A stretch of 64,000 nt of DNA from Actinomycetaceae bacterium (lineage in GTDB: Bacteria > Actinomycetota > Actinomycetes > Actinomycetales > Actinomycetaceae). The notes under the pieces are model-generated. The model was given only the letters and a program-made list of their open reading frames with translations. It was not told the DNA's origin and made no database searches. Below, one piece after another: positions 45,791 through 55,462 of this stretch (position 1 is the stretch's first letter; each line of letters starts with the position of its first letter). The DNA lies in contig JAUNVP010000011.1 of the NCBI GenBank assembly GCA_030537615.1, forward strand, positions 1-64,000, given 5' to 3'. Made by a program: the position numbers and the translations under genes.

Positions 45791-47209
45791 TTAGTCGTCT
45801 GTTTTATTGGTCTCCAACGCGACGGGTTCAAGCTGCTCGGGTTCTGTTTCAGGATCAAGATCGACATCATCGGGAATCACTGAACTGTGTTCTCCCTCGC
45901 TGCTCGTTGGATCAATCTTCATCATCGTCGAATCGTAGGTCGCGAGAATTTGTCGATCGAGAGTGCCCGGTGGTCCACCTGGTCGATCGTTATCTTGAGC
46001 TAACTGTGGGAACTTATCGTAGCCGTGGAAATAGAGCATCGACGTATTGAGGAAGGCAACTATCGGTACTGAGAACAAGGCGCCGGGGATTCCGAAGAGG
46101 AATGATCCTGCTGCCACTGCAAGTAGGACGGCTACGGGGTGGAGTGACACCGCGTTTGACATCAACCACGGCTGGAGCAGGTTACTTTCAATCTGCTGAA
46201 CTGCAAGAATGACCAATAGCATGAGTGCCGCTATGTTGATTCCCTGATCGACAAGTGCAACGAGGACAGCCACACCGCCGGTGACGATGGCACCAACAAT
46301 CGGGATGAATGAACCAATAAAGACGAGAACTGCGATGGGAATCGCCAGTGGAACGCCGAGGAAGTAGGCTCCCAAACCAATCCCGATAGCATCGATAGCA
46401 GCCACGAGGATCTGGGTACGGGCGTAGGCTCCGAGCGTGATCCACCCGCGAATGGCTGACTCGTGGATGGGCAGGCGCGCGGCTTGTGGAACGAGTCGGA
46501 CAAACCACAGCCAGATTCTCCGACCGTCCTTGAGGAAGAAGAACAGAACGAACATCGCGATCAGGAACCCGGTCACGGCATTGCCCAAAGACATGGTGAC
46601 CGACAGTGCGCCAGATGCTAGTTGTGATCCATTGTCCTGGAGGAAGTCAGTGATCTCCGACGTCATCGAATCGATGTACTGTTCAACTGCTGTCGCGTTG
46701 AGCTGAAGCGGGCCCTCTGATAGCCAGGACATCAACCGGTCGATGCCCTCGCTCACTTTGAACGCGAGATCGCCGAACTGCGCAAGAATTTGGCTGGAGG
46801 CTGCAGAGATGAGGCCGAAGACGAGGCTGATTCCCAAGATTAAGCTGACTGCTGCCGATAAGGCTCTCGGGAAGCGGAACTTTTTTTGCAGAAATCGGTT
46901 AACTGGATCTAGGAGAACAGCGAAAAGAAGGGCGATCAGGACGGGGATGAAGATCATCGTCAGATACGAAAACGCCCAACCTGCGACAGCAAGTGCGGCG
47001 ATGACGACTAGACTTCGCCACGACCACGCGGCTGCGACGCGAAGTGTCCAGGGGACCAATTCGCTGGGAGTTTCAGTAGTGGCTGTCGGATAGACAAACC
47101 GACGTACTTGCGGAGGTTCGGGTTCGATTTTTGAACGGGCCCGTGCGATAGGTTCCGAAAAGCGCTCAAAAAGCTCTCCGACGCGTCGCGTTTTGCGCGT
47201 ATTGGTCAC
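45791..47209 (-). CDS. AI-2E family transporter (PerM/TqsA-like)
   Basis: A 472-residue polytopic protein with about eight helices: two near 70-105, the long soluble middle (LAFKVSEGIDRLMSWLSEGP), and the conserved C-terminal helical part (GVPLAIPIAVLVFIGSFIPIVGAIVTGGVA, shown here in two pieces: GVPLAIPIAVLVFIGS and FIPIVGAIVTGGVA) typical of PF01594. N- and C-terminal tails are hydrophilic. Members export autoinducer-2 or act as ion antiporters. The start is placed at GTG 47209 because AAAGGAG is five bases upstream; the first in-frame GTG (47215) overlaps that site. Confidence 0.88.
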   Translation of the reverse strand: MTNTRKTRRVGELFERFSEPIARARSKIEPEPPQVRRFVYPTATTETPSELVPWTLRVAAAWSWRSLVVIAALAVAGWAFSYLTMIFIPVLIALLFAVLLDPVNRFLQKKFRFPRALSAAVSLILGISLVFGLISAASSQILAQFGDLAFKVSEGIDRLMSWLSEGPLQLNATAVEQYIDSMTSEITDFLQDNGSQLASGALSVTMSLGNAVTGFLIAMFVLFFFLKDGRRIWLWFVRLVPQAARLPIHESAIRGWITLGAYARTQILVAAIDAIGIGLGAYFLGVPLAIPIAVLVFIGSFIPIVGAIVTGGVAVLVALVDQGINIAALMLLVILAVQQIESNLLQPWLMSNAVSLHPVAVLLAVAAGSFLFGIPGALFSVPIVAFLNTSMLYFHGYDKFPQLAQDNDRPGGPPGTLDRQILATYDSTMMKIDPTSSEGEHSSVIPDDVDLDPETEPEQLEPVALETNKTDD

Positions 47210-47332
47210 GATCACTCCTTTGGCTCAATAGCATCCTCAGTATAGCGACAGACTTTATTCCTGTCGCAGCACAGATGAGCGTCCCGCTTCCTGATTCATC
47301 CTTTACAGTAGGAACACGAGAAAGGATTTCTG

Positions 47333-47959
47333 GTGGCGAAACAACAATTAGACCCGTCTTATCTCCCAAACCCGGCCAATCCGCTCCATCCGGTACTGGC
47401 TACCCCGTTGAATGGCCCGTGGGATGAACCTCACGAGATCATCTACCTCGCAATGGGGTGCTTCTGGGGCGTAGAACGGATCATGTGGAGGCTTCCTGGG
47501 GTCATCGCGACAGCGACCGGGTACATGGGTGGCACCGTTGCGCACCCCTCGTACGAACAGGTATGCACCGGCCAGACCGGTCACGCGGAAACAGTTCGTG
47601 TTGTCTATGATCCAATGCGAACAGAAGCCGAACTCATTCTCAAAACCTTTTGGGAAAACCATGATCCAACGCAGGGGAACCGGCAGGGAAACGATATCGG
47701 CACACAGTATCGTTCCGCTATTTTCTACACGACGAAACATCAGCGCGACCGTGCCTATGCCACGCGAGATGCTTTCCAAACTGTGCTAACACGAGCGGGA
47801 TTTGGCCCCATTACAACGCAAATCATTTCGTCTGACGAGGCCGGTAGATTTTATCTGGCTGAACGCTACCATCAGGCGTATTTGCACCATATGCCGCACG
47901 GCTACTGCAATCATGGTCCCAATGGAATGTCGTGCCCTATCGGAGTTCTCGACACGTAG
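47333..47959 (+). CDS. msrA: Peptide methionine-S-sulfoxide reductase A
   Basis: Repairs S-methionine sulfoxide in proteins. The 208-residue enzyme has the catalytic YLAMGCFWGVERIMWRLPGV (Cys about 43) and TGYMGGTVAHPSYEQVCTGQ (about 62-81), with QGNRQGNDIGTQYRSAIFY. Resolving cysteines are probably in the C-terminal YCNHGPNGMSCPIGV (about 191-205). GTG start with AAAGGA upstream. It is divergent from the AI-2E-family gene. Confidence 0.96.
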   Translation: MAKQQLDPSYLPNPANPLHPVLATPLNGPWDEPHEIIYLAMGCFWGVERIMWRLPGVIATATGYMGGTVAHPSYEQVCTGQTGHAETVRVVYDPMRTEAELILKTFWENHDPTQGNRQGNDIGTQYRSAIFYTTKHQRDRAYATRDAFQTVLTRAGFGPITTQIISSDEAGRFYLAERYHQAYLHHMPHGYCNHGPNGMSCPIGVLDT

Positions 47960-47963
47960 AACA

Positions 47964-47999
47964 GTGGAGGGAGAGCATCCCTCGATGCTCTCCCTCCAC
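47964..47999. terminator. Bidirectional terminator between msrA and the FKBP gene
   Basis: Perfect 16-bp arms around CCTC (GTGGAGGGAGAGCATC and its complement) between two convergent stops. Confidence 0.9.
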
Positions 48000-48016
48000 A
48001 CAAGACGCACGTGGAC

Positions 48017-48418
48017 TTAGCCAACTTTAACGACGTCTGTGACAAACACGAGCGTGTCTCCGCCTTGAATACCTGCCTGTGGTACTCCCTGATCGCCGTA
48101 TCCCATGTCGGAGGGAATGCTGAGAACGATGCGTGAGCCCTCGCGGATACCAAGTAGGCCCCTGTCCCAGCCAGCAATCACTGCGCCAACTCCGACAGTG
48201 AATTCGAGCGGCTGGTTTCGATCATACGAGTTATCGAAAACCTCTCCGTTCCATACCTGGCCGAGGTAATGGCACTGGAGATGGTCGCCGGGCTTGATCT
48301 CGGGGCCAGCTCCTTCCCGGATGATTTCAACCTCAAGGCCAGCCGGTGCTTCACTTTGGAGGAACTCGATGGTTGGCTTACGGAGGAAGTTTTCGGATAC
48401 TTTAACGAATTGTGACAT
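48017..48418 (-). CDS. FKBP-type peptidyl-prolyl cis-trans isomerase
   Basis: A 133-residue cytosolic isomerase with the whole FKBP domain: VEIIREGAGPEIKPGDHLQC, YLGQVWNGEVFDNSYDRNQP (about 60-79), VIAGWDRGLLGIREGSRIVL (about 87-106) and IPSDMGYGDQGVP. No signal peptide from the ATG chosen. The frame extends 62 codons upstream, but ATG 48418 follows a Shine-Dalgarno (AAAGGACC) and gives the normal FKBP length. Confidence 0.92.
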   Translation of the reverse strand: MSQFVKVSENFLRKPTIEFLQSEAPAGLEVEIIREGAGPEIKPGDHLQCHYLGQVWNGEVFDNSYDRNQPLEFTVGVGAVIAGWDRGLLGIREGSRIVLSIPSDMGYGDQGVPQAGIQGGDTLVFVTDVVKVG

Positions 48419-48455
48419 GGTCACGGTCCTTTCGGTGTTATTCGTGAGCCTTCTG

Positions 48456-49370
48456 TTAGTTGTCACCGCGCAAGATCGCAAGCAAACGTAAGATTTCGAC
48501 GTAGAGCCAAATGACTGTGACCATGACCCCGAAAGCGACCCGCCACGCAAATACAGCTGGTACGCCGTTTTCCACGCCCTTCTGTGCGATATCGAAGTCG
48601 CCAATCAGTGCCATGGCACCGAGAATCACGGCAACGACCCCGACGATAATGCCGATCGGGATCCCCATAATGGTCATACTGCCGATGCCCCACGGGCTAG
48701 CAATTACTCCGGTCGCAGAAAGGATCATGGACAGTACGTTGTAAACAATCAGTCCAATGAGACCAATCAGAACCATCCGCTGCATTTTCGGCGTATTGCG
48801 CACCCTACCGGTTGCAAACAATACGAGTGTGGTACCTACGACGGCGAACGTTGCAATGACGGCTTGGATAACAATACCGGGATACGCGTATTCCATGATC
48901 GCAGACAGCGAACCAAGAAATACCCCCTCAGCAACCGCATAGGCCATGATGGTTGCGGGGCTGATGGTCTTTTTGAAGATAATGACCATCGCGAGGATAA
49001 ACCCGCCAATCGCGCCACCCATCATGAGCATGCTCCCGAGGCCGGGATTGACCATGGTGAGGATCCACGATACTGCGGACGCGGCAACGAGAATTCCGAA
49101 CAGGATACTCGTCTTCATTACGACATCGTCGTACGTCATGCGCCCCTGGTCGACTGCATCTGCTGCGGGTGCCCGGTAGGCTTCTTCGAGTTGTTGAAAA
49201 TCTTGATACTGTTTCGCTGCCGACTGGCCGCGAGTCACACGTGCTCCCAACTCGTCGGGAGCCGCGGTCGATTGCCCGTGTTGTCCCGGCTGGTAGCCGG
49301 GCATCGTCGGGTAACCCGCTGGAGTGCGATCGAAAGTCCGTTCAAGACTATTCATTACTGGGTTCGCCAT
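48456..49370 (-). CDS. Bax1-I / YccA family membrane protein
   Basis: A 304-residue protein with a hydrophilic N-terminal third (proline/glutamine-rich, about 1-80) and seven predicted helices from about 85 to 300. The C-terminal helix region DFDIAQKGVENGVPAVFAWR holds the conserved aspartate pair of the BI-1/YccA superfamily, which act as pH-sensitive calcium leak or protease-modulating proteins. Start ATG has AAGGAG upstream. Confidence 0.9.
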   Translation of the reverse strand: MANPVMNSLERTFDRTPAGYPTMPGYQPGQHGQSTAAPDELGARVTRGQSAAKQYQDFQQLEEAYRAPAADAVDQGRMTYDDVVMKTSILFGILVAASAVSWILTMVNPGLGSMLMMGGAIGGFILAMVIIFKKTISPATIMAYAVAEGVFLGSLSAIMEYAYPGIVIQAVIATFAVVGTTLVLFATGRVRNTPKMQRMVLIGLIGLIVYNVLSMILSATGVIASPWGIGSMTIMGIPIGIIVGVVAVILGAMALIGDFDIAQKGVENGVPAVFAWRVAFGVMVTVIWLYVEILRLLAILRGDN

Positions 49371-49497
49371 TAAGACTCCTTATGACTAGCGAACATCAAA
49401 CCGTGTAACAACGTTAACGCCAAGACTGTCATAATTATTCCATTAGCGCGACGGTTAGGAGTTGAATTCACCAGATTATGTCTACCTGGATGTACTG

Positions 49498-49571
49498 TAC
49501 CCCCAGCCGGACTCGAACCGGCACTGCGTCGATTTTAAGTCGACTGCCTCTACCAATTGGGCTATGGGGGC
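49498..49571 (-). tRNA. tRNA with anticodon UAA (Leu by codon) and short variable loop
   Basis: A 74-base cloverleaf: acceptor GCCCCCA pairs with TGGGGGT (first pair G-U) and discriminator A; D arm GCCC..GGC; anticodon stem GTCGA/TCGAC with loop CTTAAAA, anticodon TAA; variable region only GCAGT; T arm GCCGG TTCGAGT CCGGC. CCA is not encoded. The UAA anticodon reads leucine codon UUA, but normal bacterial tRNA-Leu has a long variable arm; this one has class I shape. Identity by charging is uncertain. Confidence 0.85.
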
Positions 49572-49731
49572 GCGCTCCTATTCTACTGAGAAGCCACCGC
49601 TTCGATGCAACCCCGGCAACTGTGCTCCGCACGTCACAAAATTGACTAGTATTTTGAGCATACGATGAGCCGGCCGTAGACCAGTCACACATTTCGACGG
49701 CCGACAGCCCGTCAAGAAAGGTCAGCATCTC

Positions 49732-51135
49732 ATGTGGTCAGACGGTAAACGGCGCCCGGGAGTAGCTCGCCCTTCCGGTATTCTCCGCCGCTCGTCCTAT
49801 AACTCTCCGGCCTCAATCGGCGTACCGCGCCCGTATTCTATGTCGTCGACTTACCGGCATCGATACGAACTAGCCCGCCACGCAACGCCGCCAACCGCGC
49901 TTGAACGGATCAAGGATCTACCGAACGCAGCCGTTCGATTCGTATCTGACGAAACGCGATCAGGTATGTTGCTTGTGGTCGCCGCAGTCGTCGCGCTTGT
50001 GTGGGCAAACTCACCATGGCATCGCGTGTATGAGACTATGGCTCACTTCACGTTCGGACCGGAGTCTCTCCACCTGCACCTCCCGGTCGAAGCGTGGGCG
50101 GCTGATGGTATTCTCACGGTGTTCTTCTTTGTCGTCGGGTTAGAGCTGAAGACAGAGTTTGTCACCGGTGCTCTGCGGGACATCCGCGAAGCTGCCCTTC
50201 CCATGCTGGCGGCGGCATTCGGTATGGCTGGTCCGGCGTTCGTCTACCTCACCGTGCAGGTATTGGCGGGCTCGGGCGCCTATTCGGGGTGGGCTATTCC
50301 AGCGGCCACAGATATTGCTTTTGCGGTCGCATTACTCGGCTTGTTTGGAAAGGGTATGCCCCCAGCTGCCCGAACATTCCTTCTGACCCTCGCGGTCGTT
50401 GATGATCTGCTCGCAATCATCATTATTGCAGTCGTCTATTCAACAGATCTTAACTATATTGCCCTCGCATGCGCTTTCCTCGCCATCGGCGTATTTGGAT
50501 TTCTCGTACAAAAGCGTCTGTTCAAATGGTGGCTCCTCCTTCCCATTGCCATTGTCGCCTGGGGCTTTATGCACGCTTCTGGAGTGCACGCAACGATCTC
50601 CGGTGTCGCCATGGGACTTCTCGTACCAGCAACACGGTCGGGGGGCGAACCCCAGTGGTCGCATCACTTGGCTGAGAAGCTCAATCCTTTATCAGCCGGA
50701 CTCATCGTGCCGATCTTCGCTTTCTTTGCGGCTGGCGTAAATGTCTCCGGCTCGGGCGGATTGCGTGAAGTCCTCGTCGATCCGGTCGCCATCGGTGTCA
50801 TGCTCGGTCTCCCGGTCGGTAAGGTTCTCGGTATTGCCGGGTCCGTGTTCTTCCTTACGCGGTGGACGAAGCTCCGCCTCGGTGCCGGTGTCGATATGCC
50901 CGATATCAATGCGATCGCCCTGTTGGCTGGCATCGGCTTTACGGTTGCACTTCTGGTTGCTGGCTTAGCTTTCCCCGACGATCCGCATCTCGTTCCCGAC
51001 GCCAAGCTCGGTGTCATGATGGGCACGGCAATCGCAGCCATCGGCGGCGGTCTGGCGGTTCGCTACCGGGCTACGCGCCACGCTCGTGGCCGAGCGGCCA
51101 ACTTGCGCCGCGGTTCACTATTCCCCGACCGTTAG
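49732..51135 (+). CDS. nhaA: Na(+)/H(+) antiporter NhaA
   Basis: Exports sodium in exchange for protons. The 467-residue protein has about 11-12 helices from residue 78 on, with VVGLELKTEFVTGALR (about 131-146), the ion-binding Asp pair in TLAVVDDLLAIIIIAVVY (about 219-236) and GIGFTVALLVAGLAF. A basic 60-residue cytoplasmic N-terminus precedes the first helix. ATG 49732 has AAAGG nine bases upstream; a later ATG at 49840 has none. Its end overlaps the convergent ppx gene by 18 bp. Confidence 0.94.
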   Translation: MWSDGKRRPGVARPSGILRRSSYNSPASIGVPRPYSMSSTYRHRYELARHATPPTALERIKDLPNAAVRFVSDETRSGMLLVVAAVVALVWANSPWHRVYETMAHFTFGPESLHLHLPVEAWAADGILTVFFFVVGLELKTEFVTGALRDIREAALPMLAAAFGMAGPAFVYLTVQVLAGSGAYSGWAIPAATDIAFAVALLGLFGKGMPPAARTFLLTLAVVDDLLAIIIIAVVYSTDLNYIALACAFLAIGVFGFLVQKRLFKWWLLLPIAIVAWGFMHASGVHATISGVAMGLLVPATRSGGEPQWSHHLAEKLNPLSAGLIVPIFAFFAAGVNVSGSGGLREVLVDPVAIGVMLGLPVGKVLGIAGSVFFLTRWTKLRLGAGVDMPDINAIALLAGIGFTVALLVAGLAFPDDPHLVPDAKLGVMMGTAIAAIGGGLAVRYRATRHARGRAANLRRGSLFPDR

Positions 51136-52104
51136 AAGCGAATGAGCTACTCCATCGAGAATGTCATGTTCTGACACGACGATGGACGGCTCTGGCTGTA
51201 TGGTCTGCAGTCGCCGGAGGATTCGTAGCCATACGATAGCGCCTCCGCCAATAACATCAGCGCGACCTGTTGGCATATAGGCAAGATCAGCTTTGACCGC
51301 CGTTGGCTCCTCGATCATGAAAGTACATGATCGGATCATCTGTTCAAACGTGTGTCGCGAGGCATGAATCCGCGTCGAATCATAGGCGTCAAGACCGAGT
51401 ACGTGAGCTGTGATCGTGGTGACCGTTCCCGCCACTCCAATAAGCGTACGTACTCGATCGAGATCGCATGTGCGAGCGACTTCGTCGATCTTTTCGTCCA
51501 CCCATCGCGACGCATTCTCAATCGCTCGCGCCCGTCGAGCGCCGCTCGCATTGAGGTCGGGAAACATCTCGGTTACGCGCACCGATCCCATATTGATGGA
51601 ACAACTGGCATCGATCAGCACGCCCTCTGCGGTGGCGTCCCCCACGACGAACTCGGTCGATCCTCCGCCGATATCGACGACCAGTGCAGGCCAGGCAATC
51701 TGAGTCAGTGAGCTCGTTGCACCACGGAAGGATAGTTCAGCTTCTTCCGTCCCCGAGATCACTTCAGGTCTCACGCCAACGGCCCTGTGGATCCGGGAGA
51801 AAAACTCATCCCGGTTGGCGGCGTCACGGGTTGCGGACGTCGCCACGAAACGCAGTCGTTCAACACCGTAATTTTCGCAAATCGACGCGTACTTCTGCGA
51901 TTGCGCTACGGTGCGATCCACCGCATCCGGATTGAGGATCCCCGTTTCGTTAACGCCCTCGCCGAGACGGACAATCGTCATGGTACGCACCAGATCCGTC
52001 CACTTCTCTTCTTCCCGATAACCTATGAGGAGCCGAATGGAGTTCGTTCCACAGTCAATGGCGGCCACGCGCTCACGTCGTTCAGTCACAGTCGGTACGT
52101 CCAC
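51118..52104 (-). CDS. ppx: Exopolyphosphatase / pppGpp phosphohydrolase (Ppx/GppA)
   Basis: A 328-residue ASKHA-fold hydrolase: AAIDCGTNSIRLLIG (phosphate 1, about 14-28), FVATSATRDAANRDEF, VVDIGGGSTEFVVG (phosphate 2, about 143-156) and GVAGTVTTITAHVLGLD (about 221-237). It is the short form without the HD-like C-terminal domain. Start GTG 52104 overlaps DUF501 by 23 bp; GTG 52089, which would overlap by 8 bp, is an alternative. The gene belongs to the leftward ftsB-DUF501-ppx group. Confidence 0.92.
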   Translation of the reverse strand: MDVPTVTERRERVAAIDCGTNSIRLLIGYREEEKWTDLVRTMTIVRLGEGVNETGILNPDAVDRTVAQSQKYASICENYGVERLRFVATSATRDAANRDEFFSRIHRAVGVRPEVISGTEEAELSFRGATSSLTQIAWPALVVDIGGGSTEFVVGDATAEGVLIDASCSINMGSVRVTEMFPDLNASGARRARAIENASRWVDEKIDEVARTCDLDRVRTLIGVAGTVTTITAHVLGLDAYDSTRIHASRHTFEQMIRSCTFMIEEPTAVKADLAYMPTGRADVIGGGAIVWLRILRRLQTIQPEPSIVVSEHDILDGVAHSLLTVGE

Positions 52105-52654
52105 TCACCAGGTTCTCACCGGTGAAATCACCGGGCCGCTGTCCATCAACACATCGGCAGGTATCGTGATCCCACAGCCCGTCTTTCACTAAGCGCTCTA
52201 AGACCAGGTCACCGATTGGGTTTACACCTGGTCCAGCCGCAAGGGTGTGCGCGAGAAGCGCATGGAGACACTTGACTCGTTGGGGCATACCGCCAGCGGA
52301 GAAGTGCGCGATTTCAGGGACTTTCTCAATGCTTTCTCGCGTGTCAATGTAGTCTTGATGCGCGTTCCAATAGTGCTTAGCGATCGTAGAATCCTCCGCG
52401 AGAAGCGTATTCAACTCGTCCATCCACTGCTGAGCTTCAAGCGTCGAACACCCTTTAACTGCAGCTGGATGCGACAGGTAATACAGCGTCGGGAACGGAG
52501 TGCCATCAGGCAACCTCGGCGCGGTAGAGACAACCAGAGGAGCCCCGCACACGCAACGCGCGGCAATGCCGAGAACACCTCGGGGAACTCGACCGAGCTG
52601 GCGCTCGACAATCGCCCGATCAATCGCCTCAGCATCGGAAATATCTACGGACAC
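52082..52654 (-). CDS. DUF501 family protein
   Basis: A 190-residue soluble protein with conserved LGRVPRGVLGIAARCVCG, PTLYYLSHPAAVKGCSTLEA and QRVKCLHALLAHTLAAGPGV, a typical DUF501 sequence rich in Cys and His (RCVCG, RVKCLH, HDTCRCV). The residues might bind metal. The family is actinobacterial, sits between the FtsB-like gene and ppx, and has no known function. Start and stop overlap both neighbours, so the three genes are coupled. Confidence 0.88.
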   Translation of the reverse strand: MSVDISDAEAIDRAIVERQLGRVPRGVLGIAARCVCGAPLVVSTAPRLPDGTPFPTLYYLSHPAAVKGCSTLEAQQWMDELNTLLAEDSTIAKHYWNAHQDYIDTRESIEKVPEIAHFSAGGMPQRVKCLHALLAHTLAAGPGVNPIGDLVLERLVKDGLWDHDTCRCVDGQRPGDFTGENLVSGRTDCD

Positions 52655-53286
52655 TACTCCCCCTCTTCTGAGGTTTCCGGATCATCTTCAAGTGGCTCAT
52701 CGTTCAGTTTTTCAATGGGTTCAGCCGCCGCGTCGACCGTGTCAGCCACAGTCAAATACCAGGGCCGCGGAGGGCCATCCTTGTGAGCCGGCGTGGCTTG
52801 GGCCGGTAAAACTGCGTCATCGCCCGGATCGACAACCGCGTACTGCGTTTCTCCACGCATGACATAGCCGAGGCGAGCGCGAGCCTGGGAAGCCACGTAA
52901 GATTTGTCGGCCCAACGATCAATCTGCGTTTGCAGATCCTCGTTCTTTTGTTGCGCCTGTTCAATCTGGTAGACGAGTGATTTGTATTCCCGTTGCATTG
53001 TCCACCACTGGTGCAGTGGTTGGGAAACTCCGAGTATTCCAAGCACGAGAACGAGACCGAGCGCAAAGGCTCTGAGCGACACATCCGGAGTCGCTCGCTT
53101 CCGGTTTGGCAACCGGCGCGTCTGAACGCCTGAGGCTCGCGAGTCTCGCTTTTGACGCGGCTCCAACCGCACCACTTCGGTACGGCGAGCCGGCCTCGCC
53201 GGTTGTCTCGGTGAGCGCACTGAACCAGTCACGCTACGCGGTACGCGTGGGCGCCGAGCGCGCGTAGAATCTGGTTGCTTACTCAT
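52654..53286 (-). CDS. Septum formation initiator, FtsB/DivIC-like
   Basis: A 210-residue bitopic protein. The first 70 residues are basic and proline/arginine rich and would lie inside the cell. One helix (about 73-92, AFALGLVLVLGILGVSQPL) and a coiled coil (YKSLVYQIEQAQQKNEDLQT, about 100-119) follow, then RARLGYVMRGETQYAVVDPG as in FtsB/DivIC. It would act in the divisome with FtsQ and FtsL. The tail is acidic and low-complexity. An eno-FtsB order is usual in actinobacteria; here eno lies directly upstream. Confidence 0.9.
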   Translation of the reverse strand: MSKQPDSTRARRPRVPRSVTGSVRSPRQPARPARRTEVVRLEPRQKRDSRASGVQTRRLPNRKRATPDVSLRAFALGLVLVLGILGVSQPLHQWWTMQREYKSLVYQIEQAQQKNEDLQTQIDRWADKSYVASQARARLGYVMRGETQYAVVDPGDDAVLPAQATPAHKDGPPRPWYLTVADTVDAAAEPIEKLNDEPLEDDPETSEEGE

Positions 53287-53368
53287 GTGTCCTAGTGTTC
53301 CAAATCATCGAGCAGTTTCCATCTATCGAGGCGGGTATGTCGAATGCGGATAAACAGACACACAGGAA

Positions 53369-53400
53369 AGGAGGGCGGATCTCCAGATCCGCCCTCCTTA
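53369..53400 (-). terminator. Terminator of eno
   Basis: AAGGAGGGCGGATCT (53369-53383) and its perfect complement (53386-53400), followed on the minus strand by TCCTGT. It lies 11 bp after the eno stop, separating eno from the ftsB-like gene. Confidence 0.85.
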
Positions 53401-53410
53401 ACGTGTGAAG

Positions 53411-54781
<1,371 letters not shown>

Positions 54782-54867
54782 TCAACTTACTCCCAAGCGT
54801 TTAGATCGCGCTTCTCGAGCATCTGCGGGGGGCAATAGTCCTATCCTTAGAGCTCCGAAAAGTGATT

Positions 54868-55401
54868 TCAGTTACCCGGCTGAACCAGTGGGTCAAAGAC
54901 TCCATCCAGGATGGGACGGCTCAGGAATTTCTCCTCCGTCAGCTTGCCATATCGTGGATTCACCTCAATAGACAAGTTTTCCTGGTTTTCCCGAAGCTGC
55001 GTGCTGAACGTCATTTCGTCGATATTTTGACTGAGCAGATTAGCCACGTGAATAGTCTTGAGGACTTCAACTGACGAGTCAGACAGATTATCGTTCACTT
55101 CTGCGAAAGAGTTTCGCACATCCTCGCCAGAGAGCGTGATGTTGTTCTTTTCTCCCACAGCGATGACCGACTTGTTAATCGTCAGAAGATTGACGACATC
55201 GGTCGGCGTAAAGGGGTTTCCTGATAGATCAGTCAGTTCTCGCGCTGTTTGGGACACCACGTCCTCGGAGTATTCTTCGTCATCGACAATGACCGCTGTG
55301 CCAGGCTGAGCGGAACAAGCCGCAAGGCCGAATGACAGAACGATAGCGGAAGCTCCTACGGTCAAACGTTTTGTCAACTGGTGGCGAATATTCACGTCCA
55401 C
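54868..55401 (-). CDS. SurA N-terminal-like lipoprotein
   Basis: A 177-residue secreted protein: hydrophobic signal segment (about 12-27) ending in lipobox GLAAC, then VVSQTARELTD and a helical region with DVVNLLTINKSVIAVGEKNN and a C-terminal NPRYGKLTEE as in SurA-type N-terminal domains. No parvulin isomerase domain follows, so it is a chaperone-like domain only. It is encoded between eno and mfd, its usual place in Actinomycetaceae-type genomes. Start GTG 55401, or GTG 55395; AAAGGA serves both. Confidence 0.82.
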   Translation of the reverse strand: MDVNIRHQLTKRLTVGASAIVLSFGLAACSAQPGTAVIVDDEEYSEDVVSQTARELTDLSGNPFTPTDVVNLLTINKSVIAVGEKNNITLSGEDVRNSFAEVNDNLSDSSVEVLKTIHVANLLSQNIDEMTFSTQLRENQENLSIEVNPRYGKLTEEKFLSRPILDGVFDPLVQPGN

Positions 55402-55462
55402 TTGTCCTTTCGTGACTGCGTGAGGTTAATTCTACGCTGAACAACAGCCCGTTGCATGCGTG

